DNA from: Gnetum montanum
Lineage: Eukaryota > Streptophyta > Gnetopsida > Gnetales > Gnetaceae
NCBI GenBank assembly: GCA_015680685.1
Contig: MNCI01003637.1
Location: 135,144 to 199,143, forward strand
Length of the DNA: 64,000 bases
Direction of reading: 5' to 3'
The notes below the pieces were generated by a model. The model was not told where the DNA came from and ran no database searches. It saw only the letters and a list, made by a program, of their open reading frames with translations. Positions 32,395-45,192 of this stretch are shown here, piece after piece. A program made the position numbers and the translations under genes. Numbering within the stretch: the first letter of the stretch is position 1; every line of letters starts with the position of its first letter.

Positions 32395-34880
32395 ATCCTA
32401 AGCTCTTGGAAAGGTTTGGGTTGTTGCACATTAACCAAAATTTCTTATCTGGGCTCTCAAGTTTGTATATTATCATGGCCCCTGAAGGAAAAGTTGCATA
32501 AATAATATAGGATCCTTCCCATAATGTTTAAAATTTAGTACATTATGGCACCTGTGTGGGATTCTAGTAGAGAACCTTATTTTCTAGCTGATATTTAACT
32601 TTCCTAATTCTTAAGTCATGACATTATTTATTTAATGCCTTGTGCAACTCATTAGATGATAGGGTAGCTAGTCGATTTTCATCTAGCAAGTTAAGGGTTG
32701 CTAACCATTATTTTTGTGCTAGATTAAGGTCAAGGTTGAGGTCACATGCCGTGGATAGTGTACAAAGCTCAGTTTGAATGGGAAGTGTTGGTAATTTACC
32801 ATACACTAACTCATAGGGAGAGTAGCCTATAGGGAGTTTACATGTGGAGCGGTACGCCCAAAGAGCATCATTCAATCTAGTGCTCTAGTCTTGCCTAAAC
32901 TTACTAATAGTTCTTGTCAATATTTTCATAATCTCCCTGTTGGTGACTTCTACTTGACTGTTTACTTGGGGGTGGTATGGTGTAGTCAATTTATGCTCAA
33001 CGCCTAAAAGTTGCATTAATTTTTGAAATGTTGCATCTATGAAGTGTGTACCATTCTCTGAAATAAGTGCATGTAGCACACCAAACCTATTTATGATTTT
33101 TTTTGAACAAATTGTGCAGCTGTAGATGATGTAAAATCTTTAACAGTAGCTACTTTTGCCCATTTAGTTAGGTAATCAATAGCAACAATGATATAGCCTT
33201 TTCCATTGGACATTGGTATAATTGGCCTCATAAAATCAATTCCCCAAATGTCGAAGGGTTCTAATGGTTGAATCCATGGTTGCAGACCCTCCATTCTAGT
33301 AGTCATTCCCCCATCACATTGACTGTGCTCACAAGATTGGATGAATTGATGGGCAGCCCAAAACAATGTAGGCCAATAATATTGTACAAGAAATATCTTG
33401 ATGGCCATTCATCTCCTAGTGTAATGACCCCCACAAGGACCCTCATGAGCATCTTGGAGAACTTGCAGTTGATCTATATCAAGAACACACCATCGAACCA
33501 AGCCATGGGGACACACTTTGTAAAGTTGCCCATTGGTGAAGAAACTGTTGTTTCTTCTTAAGGTTTAACTCTTGTGGTATTTGTTGGGTAAGGAGATAGG
33601 TAAGAATGCTACTGTACTAGTTTGTCTTCNNNNNNNNNNNNNNNNNNNNNNNNNNNNNNNNNNNNNNNNNNNNNNNNNNNNNNNNNNNNNNNNNNNNNNN
33701 NNNNNNNNNNNNNNNNNNNNNNNNNNNNNNNNNNNNNNNNNNNNNNNNNNNNNNNNNNNNNNNNNNNNNNNNNNNNNNNNNNNNNNNNNNNNNNNNNNNN
33801 NNNNNNNNNNNNNNNNNNNNNNNNNNNNNNNNNNNNNNNNNNNNNNNNNNNNNNNNNNNNNNNNNNNNNNNNNNNNNNNNNNNNNNNNNNNNNNNNNNNN
33901 NNNNNNNNNNNNNNNNNNNNNNNNNNNNNNNNNNNNNNNNNNNNNNNNNNNNNNNNNNNNNNNNNNNNNNNNNNNNNNNNNNNNNNNNNNNNNNNNNNNN
34001 NNNNNNNNNNNNNNNNNNNNNNNNNNNNNNNNNNNNNNNNNNNNNNNNNNNNNNNNNNNNNNNNNNNNNNNNNNNNNNNNNNNNNNNNNNNNNNNNNNNN
34101 NNNNNNNNNNNNNNNNNNNNNNNNNNNNNNNNNNNNNNNNNNNNNNNNNNNNNNNNNNNNNNNNNNNNNNNNNNNNNNNNNNNNNNNNNNNNNNATCATA
34201 AAGACCTCCACGCCATTCCCTATCTGTTGTTGGAATATTCTTAGAACTAGTCGTTGAAATGTTGCAAGGGAATTGCACAAGGCAAAAAACATCTATATGT
34301 ATGTGAACGTTTTCCAAGGACTAGTAAATTTAGTCTTCTCTTGGTCTTCTAGGGCTATTTGTATTTGATCATATCTGCTATATCCATCTAGAAAACTGTA
34401 ATAGTGATGCCTTGTGATGGTGTCTAAGATTTGGTGGAGAAATGGCAATGGAAAGTGATCTTTGAATGTTTCCATATTTAGTAGCCTAAAATCTATGCAC
34501 ACCCTCCATTTGCCTCCCTTTTTAGGCATAATAACTAAGGGGCAAACCCATTTGCTATCAGCAATGGGGTATAGGAACCTAGCCTTGAGAAGCTATTAGA
34601 TTTCTTCCTTGACTACTTGCTTTAGCTTTGGGTTCAAACGTCTCTACAGTTGTCTTTGAGGCTTCATGGAGGGGTTGGTGTAAATCCTATGTTGGAATAT
34701 CCTAAGGACGATTCTAGTTAATTTACAATATGACCAAGTGAAGGATTTTGACCATCTATTTATCACTTCCAAAAATCTCTCTTTTTGTTGTGGAGCATAA
34801 TTATTGATTTTCCATTTTTAAGGAACATGTATTCCATTCTTGTGGGCAATGATTTCAGCTCAAGGGGCTCATGCATAAAT
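32395..34880 (-). pseudogene. pol of D2: RT and integrase, with N gap
   Basis: Athila-like polymerase region. RT at 34790-34200: FTWSY, PSMKPQRQL, PKKGGKWRVCIDFRLLN, DHFPLPFLHQ, YYSFLDGYSRYDQ, then QQQIGNGVEVFM right at the gap, so the catalytic xxDD pair is hidden. RNase H falls in or beside the gap. Integrase at 33560-32885: HEGPCGGHYTRR and CEHSQC (zinc finger), FDIWGIDFMRPI, IISENGTHF-type site (LISENGTHF) and PYHPQVNSQVEVTNRE. C-terminal part: LWAYRST, GYSPYELVYGK, then LWEGSYIIYATFPSGAM, ending near 32395. Stops are frequent. Confidence 0.85.
33630..34194. other. Assembly gap (565 N)
   Basis: A run of N inside D2 pol. Long X-filled frames across it are not genes. Confidence 0.99.
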
Positions 34881-35159
34881 TTCTCAGGGATTTCCAACTT
34901 CCCCTAGTTGATATTTTCAAGGTTAAGACTTAGAAGTTGGCGGTGGACTTACTTTAATGCATCTATGCTATTGATGTAAGTGCAAGTTAGACCCTCAGTT
35001 GGTTCCATGCATATGAGTGAACTACTTTCTTGATTAGCTATTAGCCACTGGGTGTCTTTCTATCATGTGGCTGCTACATACAAGCATCTTTTTATGTTGA
35101 TCACTTGTGCACACTGATTGCATGTAGGCAATGTTAAACTTTACACAACCCATGACCTT

Positions 35160-38125
35160 TGCATGCAATTACACCCTATGTCACTATATGCGATGCATGA
35201 AACTTTCTTCTTCTTGATCTTTCCAAATGTGTTTTCCTTTGATGTTTCCAGGGAAAGATCACGGATTCCTAGGCACATGTCAACTATGCTTAGCCATGCT
35301 CTTCCCATTATGATTGGGATGTCCCCCTTACAATTGTTTATCTAAATCACTAATAAGACAGTTGGGTATGACCACCCATAAACAGTGGTAACAATGTCTT
35401 CCACCAGTCCCAATGGGATAGTGATGGACTAGTCAACCAACTCTAGATGGATGTTGCTCTTTTTCAATGAAGGCAGGTTCCAAGCCTTGTAAATTTTTTG
35501 AAAAATCAAGTTGACACCAGAACTTGAATCCAAAAGAGCCTTGCATAGTGCATTTTCAGCGATTTGTAAGTATATCAAAGGACTTCTAGGATCAAAGAAT
35601 TTCCTAGGAAGGTGGCCAGCTTTGATCCAATCGATGACGACATGTGTTAGCATGATCGTATGCATTGAGTGTGGTGGTTGGGTTGAAGGGGGCTCCAAAG
35701 TTTTGATTGATACTGAAGCATCTAAGGAATCAATCACTTGTGATTACAAGGGCTTGGTTGGATTGTTGGTTCTAAATAAAGGTTTTTTCTTCATATGGTT
35801 GTTGGAACTAACAGTAGGTTGAGAGTTAACAACCCTTGTGGTGTTATGTTGCTGCAGTTGGGTAGGGATTTCACCTTGCATAGTTGAAGCAGGTGGTAGT
35901 GGGGCTATTGGTGGAAGAGATGTGGCTAGATGAGAAGGATGATATGCTTGTAGAATATCCCCTCTAGAAGAGGGATTCCCATAATTCTTGTGGGCTTGGT
36001 AGTGAGGTTGAGGAGTGACGTGACTAGTAGAGCCACATGGGGAGATTGGCTACTGCATGTAATATCCATATGAGTTAGGTTGCAAGCAAGGATACTATTG
36101 CCTTGGTGGTGGCCTGCCCCATGGTTGTAAGTGCTACCACTATTTATATTGCTCAATCGGTTGTGGTGGAGTTCCACTGGGATAATATGTTAAGGGTTGG
36201 TGGAACAGCCTTGGGTTACCTTGAGGATAACGTAACCTTCAGGGTGTTTATAGGGTAACATCTCTTAGGATGGTCATATTGACATATCTCACATCCACTA
36301 TCATTATCTGTTTCTGAATCCACAACCTCTTCAATGATGGCAACTTTGCCCTTACCCTTGCTACGTGCATGTTTAGCCTCTATCTTTTTTCTTTTCTCAC
36401 TACCTTGCTCTCTAGACTCCTCTACTATTTTAAGAATAGTTTGAAATCTATTGTTTAGGGAATTCCACATTTGGTCTACCTTTGTCGATACTTCTGATGT
36501 CAACTTTTGGATAGGCAAAGTTTTCCTATTTATCATCTCTTCAAGTGGTGACTCTTCTTCATCCTCACAAAATCTTACTTCCCTCTTTTGAAGGGAAGGA
36601 TCTTAGTTATACTCTTCCACACTTTCTCTCTTCTACAGCTCACCTTCTTCCTTAGTAACTTGCTCCAATAGTCTTTGGATTTGATGGGACCTAAGCTTGA
36701 ATAGTCTTCCTTGGGCATAAGTCCCAAGGATTCTTCTTGTTTCATGCCTAAGCCCATCCATGAGATGGCACAATTGATCTCTTTGCAAATAACCATGGCT
36801 AGGAAAATGATGTAATAGTTCATAGTATCAGCCCATGGTAGCATCCAGGGGTTCATGTCCTCCTTGTTTCCAGCCTTGGATTTGTTTTTTCAAGTTAGAC
36901 ACTTAGGAGTATGTTTGGTACTTGTCATTAAATAGTTCCAACATAGAACTCCACCTACGAATGGATTTTGGTTCTAAAGACTAGTACCAACTTTCCACTT
37001 CTTTAACTAATGTCCATGGGAACAACCTAAGTTTTTTCCATTTGTTCTGTATGTTCTATAAGGCACATGCATCATGGAATGCTTGTAAATTATTCTGAGG
37101 ATTAGTGTTGTATCCCCCTTCAAATCATGTGATGTTTTTCATATCTAATCTCTTGATCCTACTATCTTTCTAATGCCTTTTTGAAATTCTAATAGCCTCA
37201 GTTATTTCCAACATACTTTGATTAGTGAGGAGGGGTTCATCGTGATCATCTCGTCCATGGTGTCTATGATGCTTACGTTGTTCCCTACTCTCCCTTCTTC
37301 TGTGTTATTACTCTTTAGAGTTCCCTCATCCCCTTTCCTGGTTGTTTCGTTTATGACTTCCACTTTGTCTACCTCTATCCACATGGTATTTTTCTTTATG
37401 ATTTCATTTGGATATTGAAGGAGAGGGTGAAGTAGATGATGAAGGTGAAGAAGAAGGAGAACCATCATTATGATGATGTCTGCTACCTTCTCTTCGACAG
37501 TCACGGCTTGGATCACGATTGCGATCAAAATGTCCACCTTTATCATGTGTCCATGTCCCTTTTTTAGACTATTTTCACTCATGGGTATCAGAACCTGGGT
37601 TATGAATAGTGGAATGAAGTTTTTGATACACAACTCCTTGGCCAAAGTCAAGGGGAGAAACATCGTTGTGTGGGTGGCTGATTGAGGTAGGTTCACCACC
37701 CTCATTTTCGCTTAAACATGTGGGACATCCTAGGAACACTTACCCTTCAAATACTTATGATATCTCTCTTGTTGCAAGTCCCTTTGATGTTGTGCCTCTA
37801 TGGGATGGTATTCTCTTAAGTCATGGTCTTGCACAATGTATTCTGCATGTAAGTGTGACATGCCAATTCGTGTGAGAGCACGAAGAAGCATGCTTGGGAT
37901 TGAACGATCGGGAGATAACACTATGTTACCTTTTAGGTCTCACCAACATAGTTGTTCATCTTGATGGAGGATAATGGTGAAGTCTAGTATATACTCATTA
38001 GGATGAATATATACCACTCAAACTTGTTAAGGGACTGGCGGATCAACGTCATGTGTATTACATCGTTGATTGTTTCTTATTTTAGACCTAGGCGGTGAGG
38101 TGCTTTCGTACAAAGAAGGAGACAT
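35160..38125 (-). pseudogene. gag-protease of D2
   Basis: Starts at ATG 38123-38125 (MSPSLYES). Blocks in order: IHPNEYILDFTIILHQDEQL, LSPDRSIPSMLLRALTRIGM, LREYHPIEA (38010-37780); Arg/Ser-rich middle; capsid-like remnants (37200-36600) with MNPWMLPWADTM and GLGMKQEESLG in a shifted frame; knuckle-like YVNMTILRD remnants near 36270; Pro-rich linker; protease at 35740-35250 with ALLDSSSGVNLIF, YKAWNLPSLKKSN and DIPIIMGRAWL. The frame changes several times. The same order occurs in C and F, so all three descend from one gag-protease. Confidence 0.8.
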
Positions 38126-38242
38126 ACTTGTTTGTTCAATGTGAAATGTATTCTTATTTATTATTTTCTCAACCAACCCTAAGGGTTCATTCCAACGATG
38201 TGAATGATTTCCTATGTTCTACTTAGCACACAAACAACTAAG

Positions 38243-38260
38243 TCCTTGGCAATAGTGCCA
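38243..38260 (-). other. Primer binding site of D2
   Basis: The minus strand reads TGGCACTATTGCCAAGGA next to the LTR end, a worn tRNA-Asp-type site. Confidence 0.75.
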
Positions 38261-38261
38261 A

Positions 38262-38993
38262 TGATGAGCGATGAGGTACCCCTATGCTCAACCATACGAA
38301 TACAAGTGTTTCATGCATGATCCAGTTGAATTCCAAAGACTAAGTGCTTATGCACCCTTGTGGAACAAGGATGGGTTGGTTGATTGTTGTCTTTCGAAGC
38401 TTACTTGTATGTCATGATTGTATGGTTAAGTAAGCTTGAGGCATATGATTTTTATAGCTTTTATGTTCTTATGTCCTACACTAGTATGGAAGGAGAGAGG
38501 TAACTAAGTGAATAATTTAACTTAACTACTCATTAACTANAAATAAAATAAATGCATAAGAAAATAAAATAAAAGAAATGCATGAGAAAACAAATATCAA
38601 GTGTCTCAAGGATGAATCAAAGAGCTCATCTTTATTGCCGTACACAAGGTGTGCTTAGGTACATAGTGCTCAAATAAAGATCCATCCACACTTAGACCTC
38701 CTGTTGCTGGCACTTGGAAAATACTCTAACTTTCAAACAGACTACAAGAGTTTCGTTGCTTGATTGCTAAAAGACTTCCTTCCCAATTGTGTGCCTGGGC
38801 ACTGTATTTATAGGCTTGGAAGCAACTACTCTAATAATTAGAGTAACCACTCTAATAATTAGAATAAACTGCTAGAGCAATTTCTCTAATAATTAGAATA
38901 AACCACTAGAGTAACTGCTCTAATGATTAGAATAAACTGCTAGAGTAATTACTCTAATAATTAGAATAAACTATAGAGTAACCGCTCTCATCA
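38262..38993 (-). repeat. 5' LTR of D2, with hidden gap
   Basis: 732 bp versus 918 bp for the partner. The difference falls at a single N (38540): bases equivalent to about 29733-29945 are missing there. The lone N therefore hides roughly 200 bp. Confidence 0.88.
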
Positions 38994-39560
38994 ATTAATA
39001 AAAATGCTAAAAAAATTTGGTAAAAGAGGAAAACCTTACTTTAATTCTATATTACTATAAGAATAACAAGATTATATAGTTTCTTCATTTTTTAATTTGA
39101 AACTTATTTCTATGTATAGACTTTGGATGAGCTAAAGTAAACTAGAATCAACTTTAAGTTTGATAAGTCTACTCTATAATTATTCTTTCACAATAATGTC
39201 AAAAGCTTTAGTAAAATTCACAAATACAATAAATATTTTATCTTATTTGCCCTTTGCTTATTGAATGTAATTTCTAAGATCAATCAAATGATCTAGTGTA
39301 GAACATTTTTTTTCTGAATCTTGCTTGTGAAACACCATGAGAATTATTTTCCTTTGCATAAGATCGAAAGTTGTTTTCAAAAATGACGTCTAACAATTTT
39401 GCAAATAAGTTATTGGTAATTCTCAATATCTAATTATTTAAAAATATGATTTCTCTTGTTTTTTAAATAGCATAATAACTCTATTAATCATTCACTTTAA
39501 AGTCAAACCATTTAAAAGTCCTTCATTAAATGTTATGTTTTGCTTGTTTGTTATATTTTT
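38994..39560 (-). pseudogene. LINE J, upstream half of RT
   Basis: The front of the non-LTR reverse transcriptase. On the minus strand: NNLFAKLLDVIFENNFRSYA (39420-39360), ARFRKK with CSTLDHLIDLRNYIQ in the next frame (39330-39240), FIVFVNFTKAFDIIVKE (the KAFD block, about 39230-39180), and GFPLLPNFFSIFIN (39030-38994), which is where D2 cut in. The continuation is at 29456. The blocks match the usual LINE order. Upstream endonuclease was not found. Confidence 0.78.
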
Positions 39561-40484
39561 AACTTTATTTTATTTTATTTTCATGTGTTTTAATTCTATG
39601 CATTATTTATGTATGTATTTTTAGCTAGTACGCACTAACATGGTTGATGAGTTTGGTAGATTCTCATGGAGCCTATGGTATGGGCATGACATGAACAAGT
39701 TTTTATATGAGTGTGATAATTTTATTTAGTCAATTATTGTGGTATGAGTTGTTTCTTAGTATTATTATTTTAAAATGATTTTTGACTTGGTTGAAGGTTA
39801 CATAAGTTACAACTAGTTTTATTATAGATTTCTTTTATTATAAATTTTTTTTTAGAATTTTTAATAGTTTTTCTACATTGAGCTTTTGGTATAATTTCCA
39901 TAAAAACCTTACATTTCATTCAACTAGATACTTTGACATCCATTTTCTTTGGATATTGAAGCACTATAGATTGAAGTCTTGTGGTGGTGGATGAAGCTCT
40001 GTAGGTTCATAAGCATGGTTGTGTAACTCATAGCTAAGTTCATGTGTTACTTTTGGATTTGTAGTTCTACCTTTTAGGTAACTTATCTTGACATTTTTTC
40101 TTTTTTCGTTTTTTTTGGTTCATAGGATTCTATGCATTGTTAGCATTGTTGGGTTTTGCTAATTTTTCTTTAGATTTCTATGAAATTATTATTGGGATTA
40201 GAAGTTACTTTGCACATGTAGATTTTCTTGATTCTTATGTATAAATTACTTAGTTCTTCTACTATAATTTAATGGTCTTCACTGGTCTTGAGAATAAAGG
40301 ATTTTGTAAAAAATATTCATACCAACTATTTTTGAGCTAGGTACTACACATTAGATTCTTATTATTATGTCATTATGTTTTTCTTGTCATAGATTCAATT
40401 GGATTATGACCATTTTTTCTATTCTAATTTCTTATGATTTTAGGAATTTTCAATAATGTTATCAAGGGTTTGAATCCATTTGCA
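39561..40484. other. AT-rich stretch, nothing recognised
   Basis: It may hold more of LINE J or old unique sequence. No ORF or terminal repeat can be supported. Confidence 0.45.
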
Positions 40485-41195
40485 TATTGGAGAATACTCA
40501 CTCCATTTGCTTTAACCCTTCAAGAGCACACCAAATCTAGAATATATGAAGACAGTTTAATTTGCTAGGAAATAAGAAAACTAGCTGACTTTAATTAATT
40601 TAAGGAACCTTATAGCTTAGTGGTTCCACAACCCACAACATTACAAATCACTTATACACAAAGAGCTAAAATGGCCAAGCACACACAATTGACCATAGAG
40701 CTGTATACATACTTATGTAATCTATCTTCCAACTCTCATATCAATGTATCTCATTACCATTCATGAAAAAACATGGAAACATAAAAAATATTTATCAAAT
40801 TTAATAAAAGAATCCTAGGGAAACCTTTTCCATGCTCAACTTCATGATTCCAACTATTTCCATCTTGTTCTCATATTTTCCAACTATTTTCAAACATGAA
40901 ACTCCAAACTTGGTACTTTCTCCGATCATATGGGATGTCTACAAGCTCGCTAAAACATCTTTATGTAACATCCAAGAGTCAAGAAAGATATCTTTGGCCT
41001 GTGAAAGAAATCTCCTATTAAAGTAAAATTTCTCACTCTAGGAAAGGATGTCTTTCCAAAGACATCTCCTATCAAGAAGAGACATCTCTTTAGTGATGTC
41101 TCATGACATGATAAGATGTCTTCTCATTTGACAAGATGTCTCCTCCTCTTGATAAGATGTCTTTTTGCAAATGGACTATATTCTATGCATGTTTA
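40485..41195 (-). repeat. 3' LTR of H
   Basis: Matches 50758-51355 from 'tattggag' onward. The part at 41047-41170 is packed with GATGTCT/AGACATC words on both strands. A polypurine tract (minus AAAGGGTGGGAGAGC) lies at 41196-41210, next to its start. Confidence 0.75.
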
Positions 41196-41455
41196 GCTCT
41201 CCCACCCTTTAAAAAGTAAACTCAAGTGAATAAGGGAGTAGGGATAGAAGTGATCCTCCACTTAACAAGTTTGGTCTTATGAATCCATACAAAATCATCC
41301 ATAGTTTGATCCTTTTAGTAGATCATGTATTGATTCGTCTATACTTCGTGAGTGTTGGAAGCTTCTCTTCTCTTAAGTACAATTGTCTTCCTCTTCATCA
41401 AATGCTTGAACTTATTACTAGTTCCCTTCAACTCATCAATGTTGGCTTACATGGT

Positions 41456-42420
41456 TTAATCATCTACCAATCCATGGTAATGCACAAGATCTACAACATT
41501 AAACATAAAAGACATACCCACATCATTTGATAAGTCAATTTTAAAAGCATTATCATTAATTTTAGTCATTATTCTAAAAGGACTCATCTTCTTAGCTTTC
41601 AAATTTGAGAAGTTTATATCTTTCAACCTCTTCTTCTCCAAGTCTACCTAAACAAGATCACCAACATCAAATTTGGGCTTTTGCTTGCTCTTATTTCTCT
41701 TGAGTAATTTTTGTTTAGACTTATTTTCAATATTTCCTTTTACTTAGGCATGAAGATCCTTCATCTCTTGCATAAAATTAGCACTTATTTGAGGTCCTTC
41801 ATCAAAGATTTTTATGTTGTTCAATATCTTTGAACAAAATTCATAATTTATCTCAAATAAGCTCTTACCAATAGTAACAGAAAAAATATTATTATAAGAA
41901 AACTCATGCCACAATAAAATTTTCCACCTATTAAGTTATCCATCACATAAACACCTCAAAATATTTAATAAATTTTTATTCATCACTTTAGTTTGGCTAT
42001 TAAATTATGGATGATATGCACTAGAAAAATTTAAATTTATCCCTAAAATTTTTCAAAGGGATATAAAACAATGATAGGTAAAGTTAGAGTTTCTATACCA
42101 AAAATATGTAAAGAAATCCCATGCAACTCCACAATATGGTAGAAAAATAATTTTGTAGCATGAGATTCATCACTTACCTATTTTCATGAAATGAAGTGTG
42201 TGTCATCTTGAAAAATATGTCCATCACAAAAAAGATAGCATTATTTCCACTTTTGTTGTTTGGAATCCCGTTCACAAAGTTCATTGACACACTTTCTCAT
42301 GGACCCTTAGGAGTTGACAAAGACATATACTGTCCATCTACTTCTTTATCCTCCTTGAATTTTTGAAAAATTAAGCACTCCTTCACAAATTTGGAAACTT
42401 CAGATGTCATTGCATGTGGA
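41456..42420 (-). pseudogene. Integrase region of H
   Basis: Integrase core near 42310-42200 reads VSMNFVNGIPNNKSGN and AIFFVMDIFFKMTH. The C-terminal part at 41640-41456 is one open frame: FSNLKAKKMSPFRIMTKIND, AFKIDLSNDVGMSFMF and NVVDLVHYHG, the usual end of a chromovirus integrase before any chromodomain. The stretch between is full of stops. Confidence 0.75.
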
Positions 42421-43560
42421 AAATAGTACCTATTCATAAGCTCCAATTTTTTTTATCTATAATCATATGACCTACCATGCCACCATAATGCTTTTTAATG
42501 AAAGTTCCTTCTTATGTATGCTAAATTTCTACCTTGATTCACTTAACTTCTCTAAAAAGAAAGTAATAGGCCTACCTTCTTATGAAATCATCCCTTCAAT
42601 GCCAAGTCCACTTGCATCCACCTCCATTTGAAAAATCTTCTAGAAATCTTGTATTCTAAGCACCTATTTATTGGTGATTTTTGCTATCAATAATTCAAGG
42701 CTTCTTTGGGTCTCATCATCCCACTTGAAACCTTTATTTTTCTTTACCAAAAAAAAAAAAAAACATAGACAAGGAAATACCACTAAAATGTTTTATGAAC
42801 CTTAGATAAAAACCTGCTAAATTAAAAAATGATCTTATCTTCTTAATATTTTAGGAGTTGGTTAATCTCTAATATTCCTCACCTTAGTAGCTTCTATCAA
42901 AATTTGATTTTTAAAAATCACATGTTCCAAATATGTGAGCTTTCTCTTGAAGTAATAACTCTTCTTAACATTATTTACCAATTCTGCCTTATCCAATTTA
43001 AGACAAACTCTTCTCAAGTGATCCAAGTGCATTTCTTCATTAGAGTTGTATAACAAAATATCATCAAAGAAGACAATATAATACTTACTAAATAAATATT
43101 TTAGTACATCATACATCAACATCATGAATGTATTAGGTGCATTTGTGAGTCCAAATGACATCACCAAGTAGTTAAACAGTTTATCTAGTATTTTAAAAGC
43201 TATCTTCCATTTATCACAAAGTTTGATCCATATTTGATGGTATCCACTATTCAAATTAATGTTTTTTGAGAATCTCTATATTTTCAAGGATATCATCCAT
43301 CCTTGGAATAGGGAACATGTCCATCACTGTTATCATATTCATTTCCCTTTAATTAATACATATTCTTCATTTTTCATTGTTCTTCTTTAGTATAAGCATT
43401 GTTGAAACTACACAAGGTGAAATGGATTCCCTCATGAAGCCATTTGCACGTAACTCCTCTACTTGCCTTTGCAATTCAGCTTGTTGATTTAGTTCTATTT
43501 TGTATGCTCTTTCATTTGGAATGGTAGCATCGTGAATGAATTCAATTCGACACTATACAT
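42421..43560 (-). pseudogene. RT (and RNase H remnant) of H
   Basis: RT opens with LQRQVEELRANGFMRES and SPCVVSTMLILKKNNEK (43490-43370), RICIN and FPIPRMDDILENIE, then an open 130-codon frame (43254-42862): SGYHQIWI, FNYLVMSFGLTNAPNTFM, and the catalytic VFFDDILLY, ending in KVRNIRD. The RNase H part below 42860 is only partly legible. Stops and one frame change separate the halves. Confidence 0.82.
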
Positions 43561-43959
43561 TCCTCATTGATGGAAATACATCCAATTCCCCCTTGAACAC
43601 CTTGGGAAATTTCTCTATCAAATCTAGCACAATTGTTGGAAATCCTACCTCCAAAAAATCATGGTTAGAAGAAACAATTGATACAATAAAAAAAAATCAA
43701 AATCAACATCTTCATGCTTCTTAATGTATTCTCTCTCTCCTTGAAGAATTAAGTGAGCTTTGCTACCTCACTTGCTTAGTTGTCATAAAAATAAACTCAT
43801 AGATTCTATTAGATCTTACTACACTTCACACATTTTTTACTTCATCAATTTCAGCACCATTATATGAATTACATTAGCATAACAAATTTTTAGTACATCA
43901 CATTTCACAAAATCATGATAACTTCTAAACTTAAATTTCAAAACATATTGCTCTCATAC

Positions 43960-44140
43960 CTATTAAGAGAAGTCTCTTAACAATCAGTATATCTTGTAGG
44001 GTCTATAATGATTATTTATCACTAAATCCAATTTAGAAATCATCCTAGAAGAAATAATATTTTCTTGGACTTCCCCATCAATTAAAATATGAATCCATTC
44101 CCCACGAAGCAAACATTTATCCCTAACCTAAAGTAGCAAT
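43960..44140 (-). pseudogene. Protease remnant of H
   Basis: CLLRGEWIHILIDGEVQENI then SSRMISKLDLVINNHYRPYK. The catalytic site LIDGG is worn to LIDGE. The tail (HYRPYKIY) matches the end of chromovirus proteases. Confidence 0.65.
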
Positions 44141-44247
44141 TTCCTTGCTAGAGGATCTTCTCTACTCACATTGTACATAAATGCATAAGATTTCAATTTA
44201 AAAAATTATCCAATTTTGGGAGCATTAGGATTACCTCTCTAAAGAGC

Positions 44248-45192
44248 TTAGCTTGATATCTTTTCTACTTTCATGGTGTTCACATCCTTGTCTTTGGCTA
44301 TCTTGTGAAGTGGAAATTCCCATTTCTTATGTCTCCATTCTCCACATTTGAAGCAATGAATCTTGGATAAGTTGCTATATTGATCCTTGCATTCCTTACC
44401 CTGATTCTTCCTCACTTTGTCCTTCTTATCATCCTTCTTTAACCTCTCATCATAGTTGTCATCTTGATATTGAGATTTTAAGTTGAATCCCTTCTTTGAT
44501 TTGGATCCCCTATTCTTTCCCTTTGAAGCTTGTTTGCTCTGGTTCCCAAATTCATTAAGTTTCTTTCCCACTTTGAGTGCCAAATCATAAGCCTTATCAA
44601 AAGTTTATGACTTATAGAATGAAAACTCCTCATGATATGTCATTTTAAGATCTGCAAAAAAGATTACAACCTATTCATACTTCTAGTTTACATTATCCTA
44701 ATGGAATATCTCACAAAATTCAATGTAAAACTTCTTAACATATTTATAATTCTGTCTAAGGAATTTGAGCTGGATGATGAGTTCTTGCCTCTTTTGAGAC
44801 TATTTAAATTTTCTTCTCAACTTATCTTTCATCAAATTCCAATCCCTGATAGGTTGATCATTTTGTCTCTCATAACTTTAGGACTCCTTTTTCCACCAAG
44901 TATAAGTCATACCTTCTAATCTAAATTTAACAATTAATACCTTAATTGGTTTGGTACCTCTTTCAACTCAAAATGCTTATCCAAAGCCTTTAGCTAACTT
45001 GAGAAATCATTGGTATAATCTACATCATTGAACGTATTCAGTTTCACTTATGAAAATCTATCAACAATTTTAAACACTCTAGCAAGCCATGCTTCATCTT
45101 CATCATCAAGCTTGTCATGAGAAGAAGTAGATGCTAGTGATGAAAATATTGGAACTATGACATGAGGATTTGGATTTCTTCCTACTAGAATC
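44248..45192 (-). pseudogene. gag of H, C-terminal part
   Basis: An open 111-codon frame (44583-44248) is basic and Lys-rich, then has a zinc knuckle CFKCGEWRHKKWEF in which the last Cys is replaced by Phe. Upstream (45060-44880), in broken frames: VKLNTFNDVDYTNDFSS and LKALDKHFELKEVPN, the capsid-like part. Element I interrupts at 45193; the rest of gag is at 50456. Confidence 0.75.

Larger units (their letters stand above)
29457..38993 (-). mobile_element. Element D2: Athila-like LTR retrotransposon
   Basis: Minus-strand element with the most complete domain set of its family here: 5' LTR 38993-38262, primer site, gag-protease, RT (partly in an N gap), integrase, 3' non-coding region, polypurine tract and 3' LTR 30374-29457. 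Target duplication ATTAA (29452-29456, 38994-38998). It interrupts LINE J. Coding parts have many stops. Confidence 0.9.

Noticed and set aside
33565-34317. Long frames crossing the N run
   Set aside because: They consist mostly of undetermined bases.
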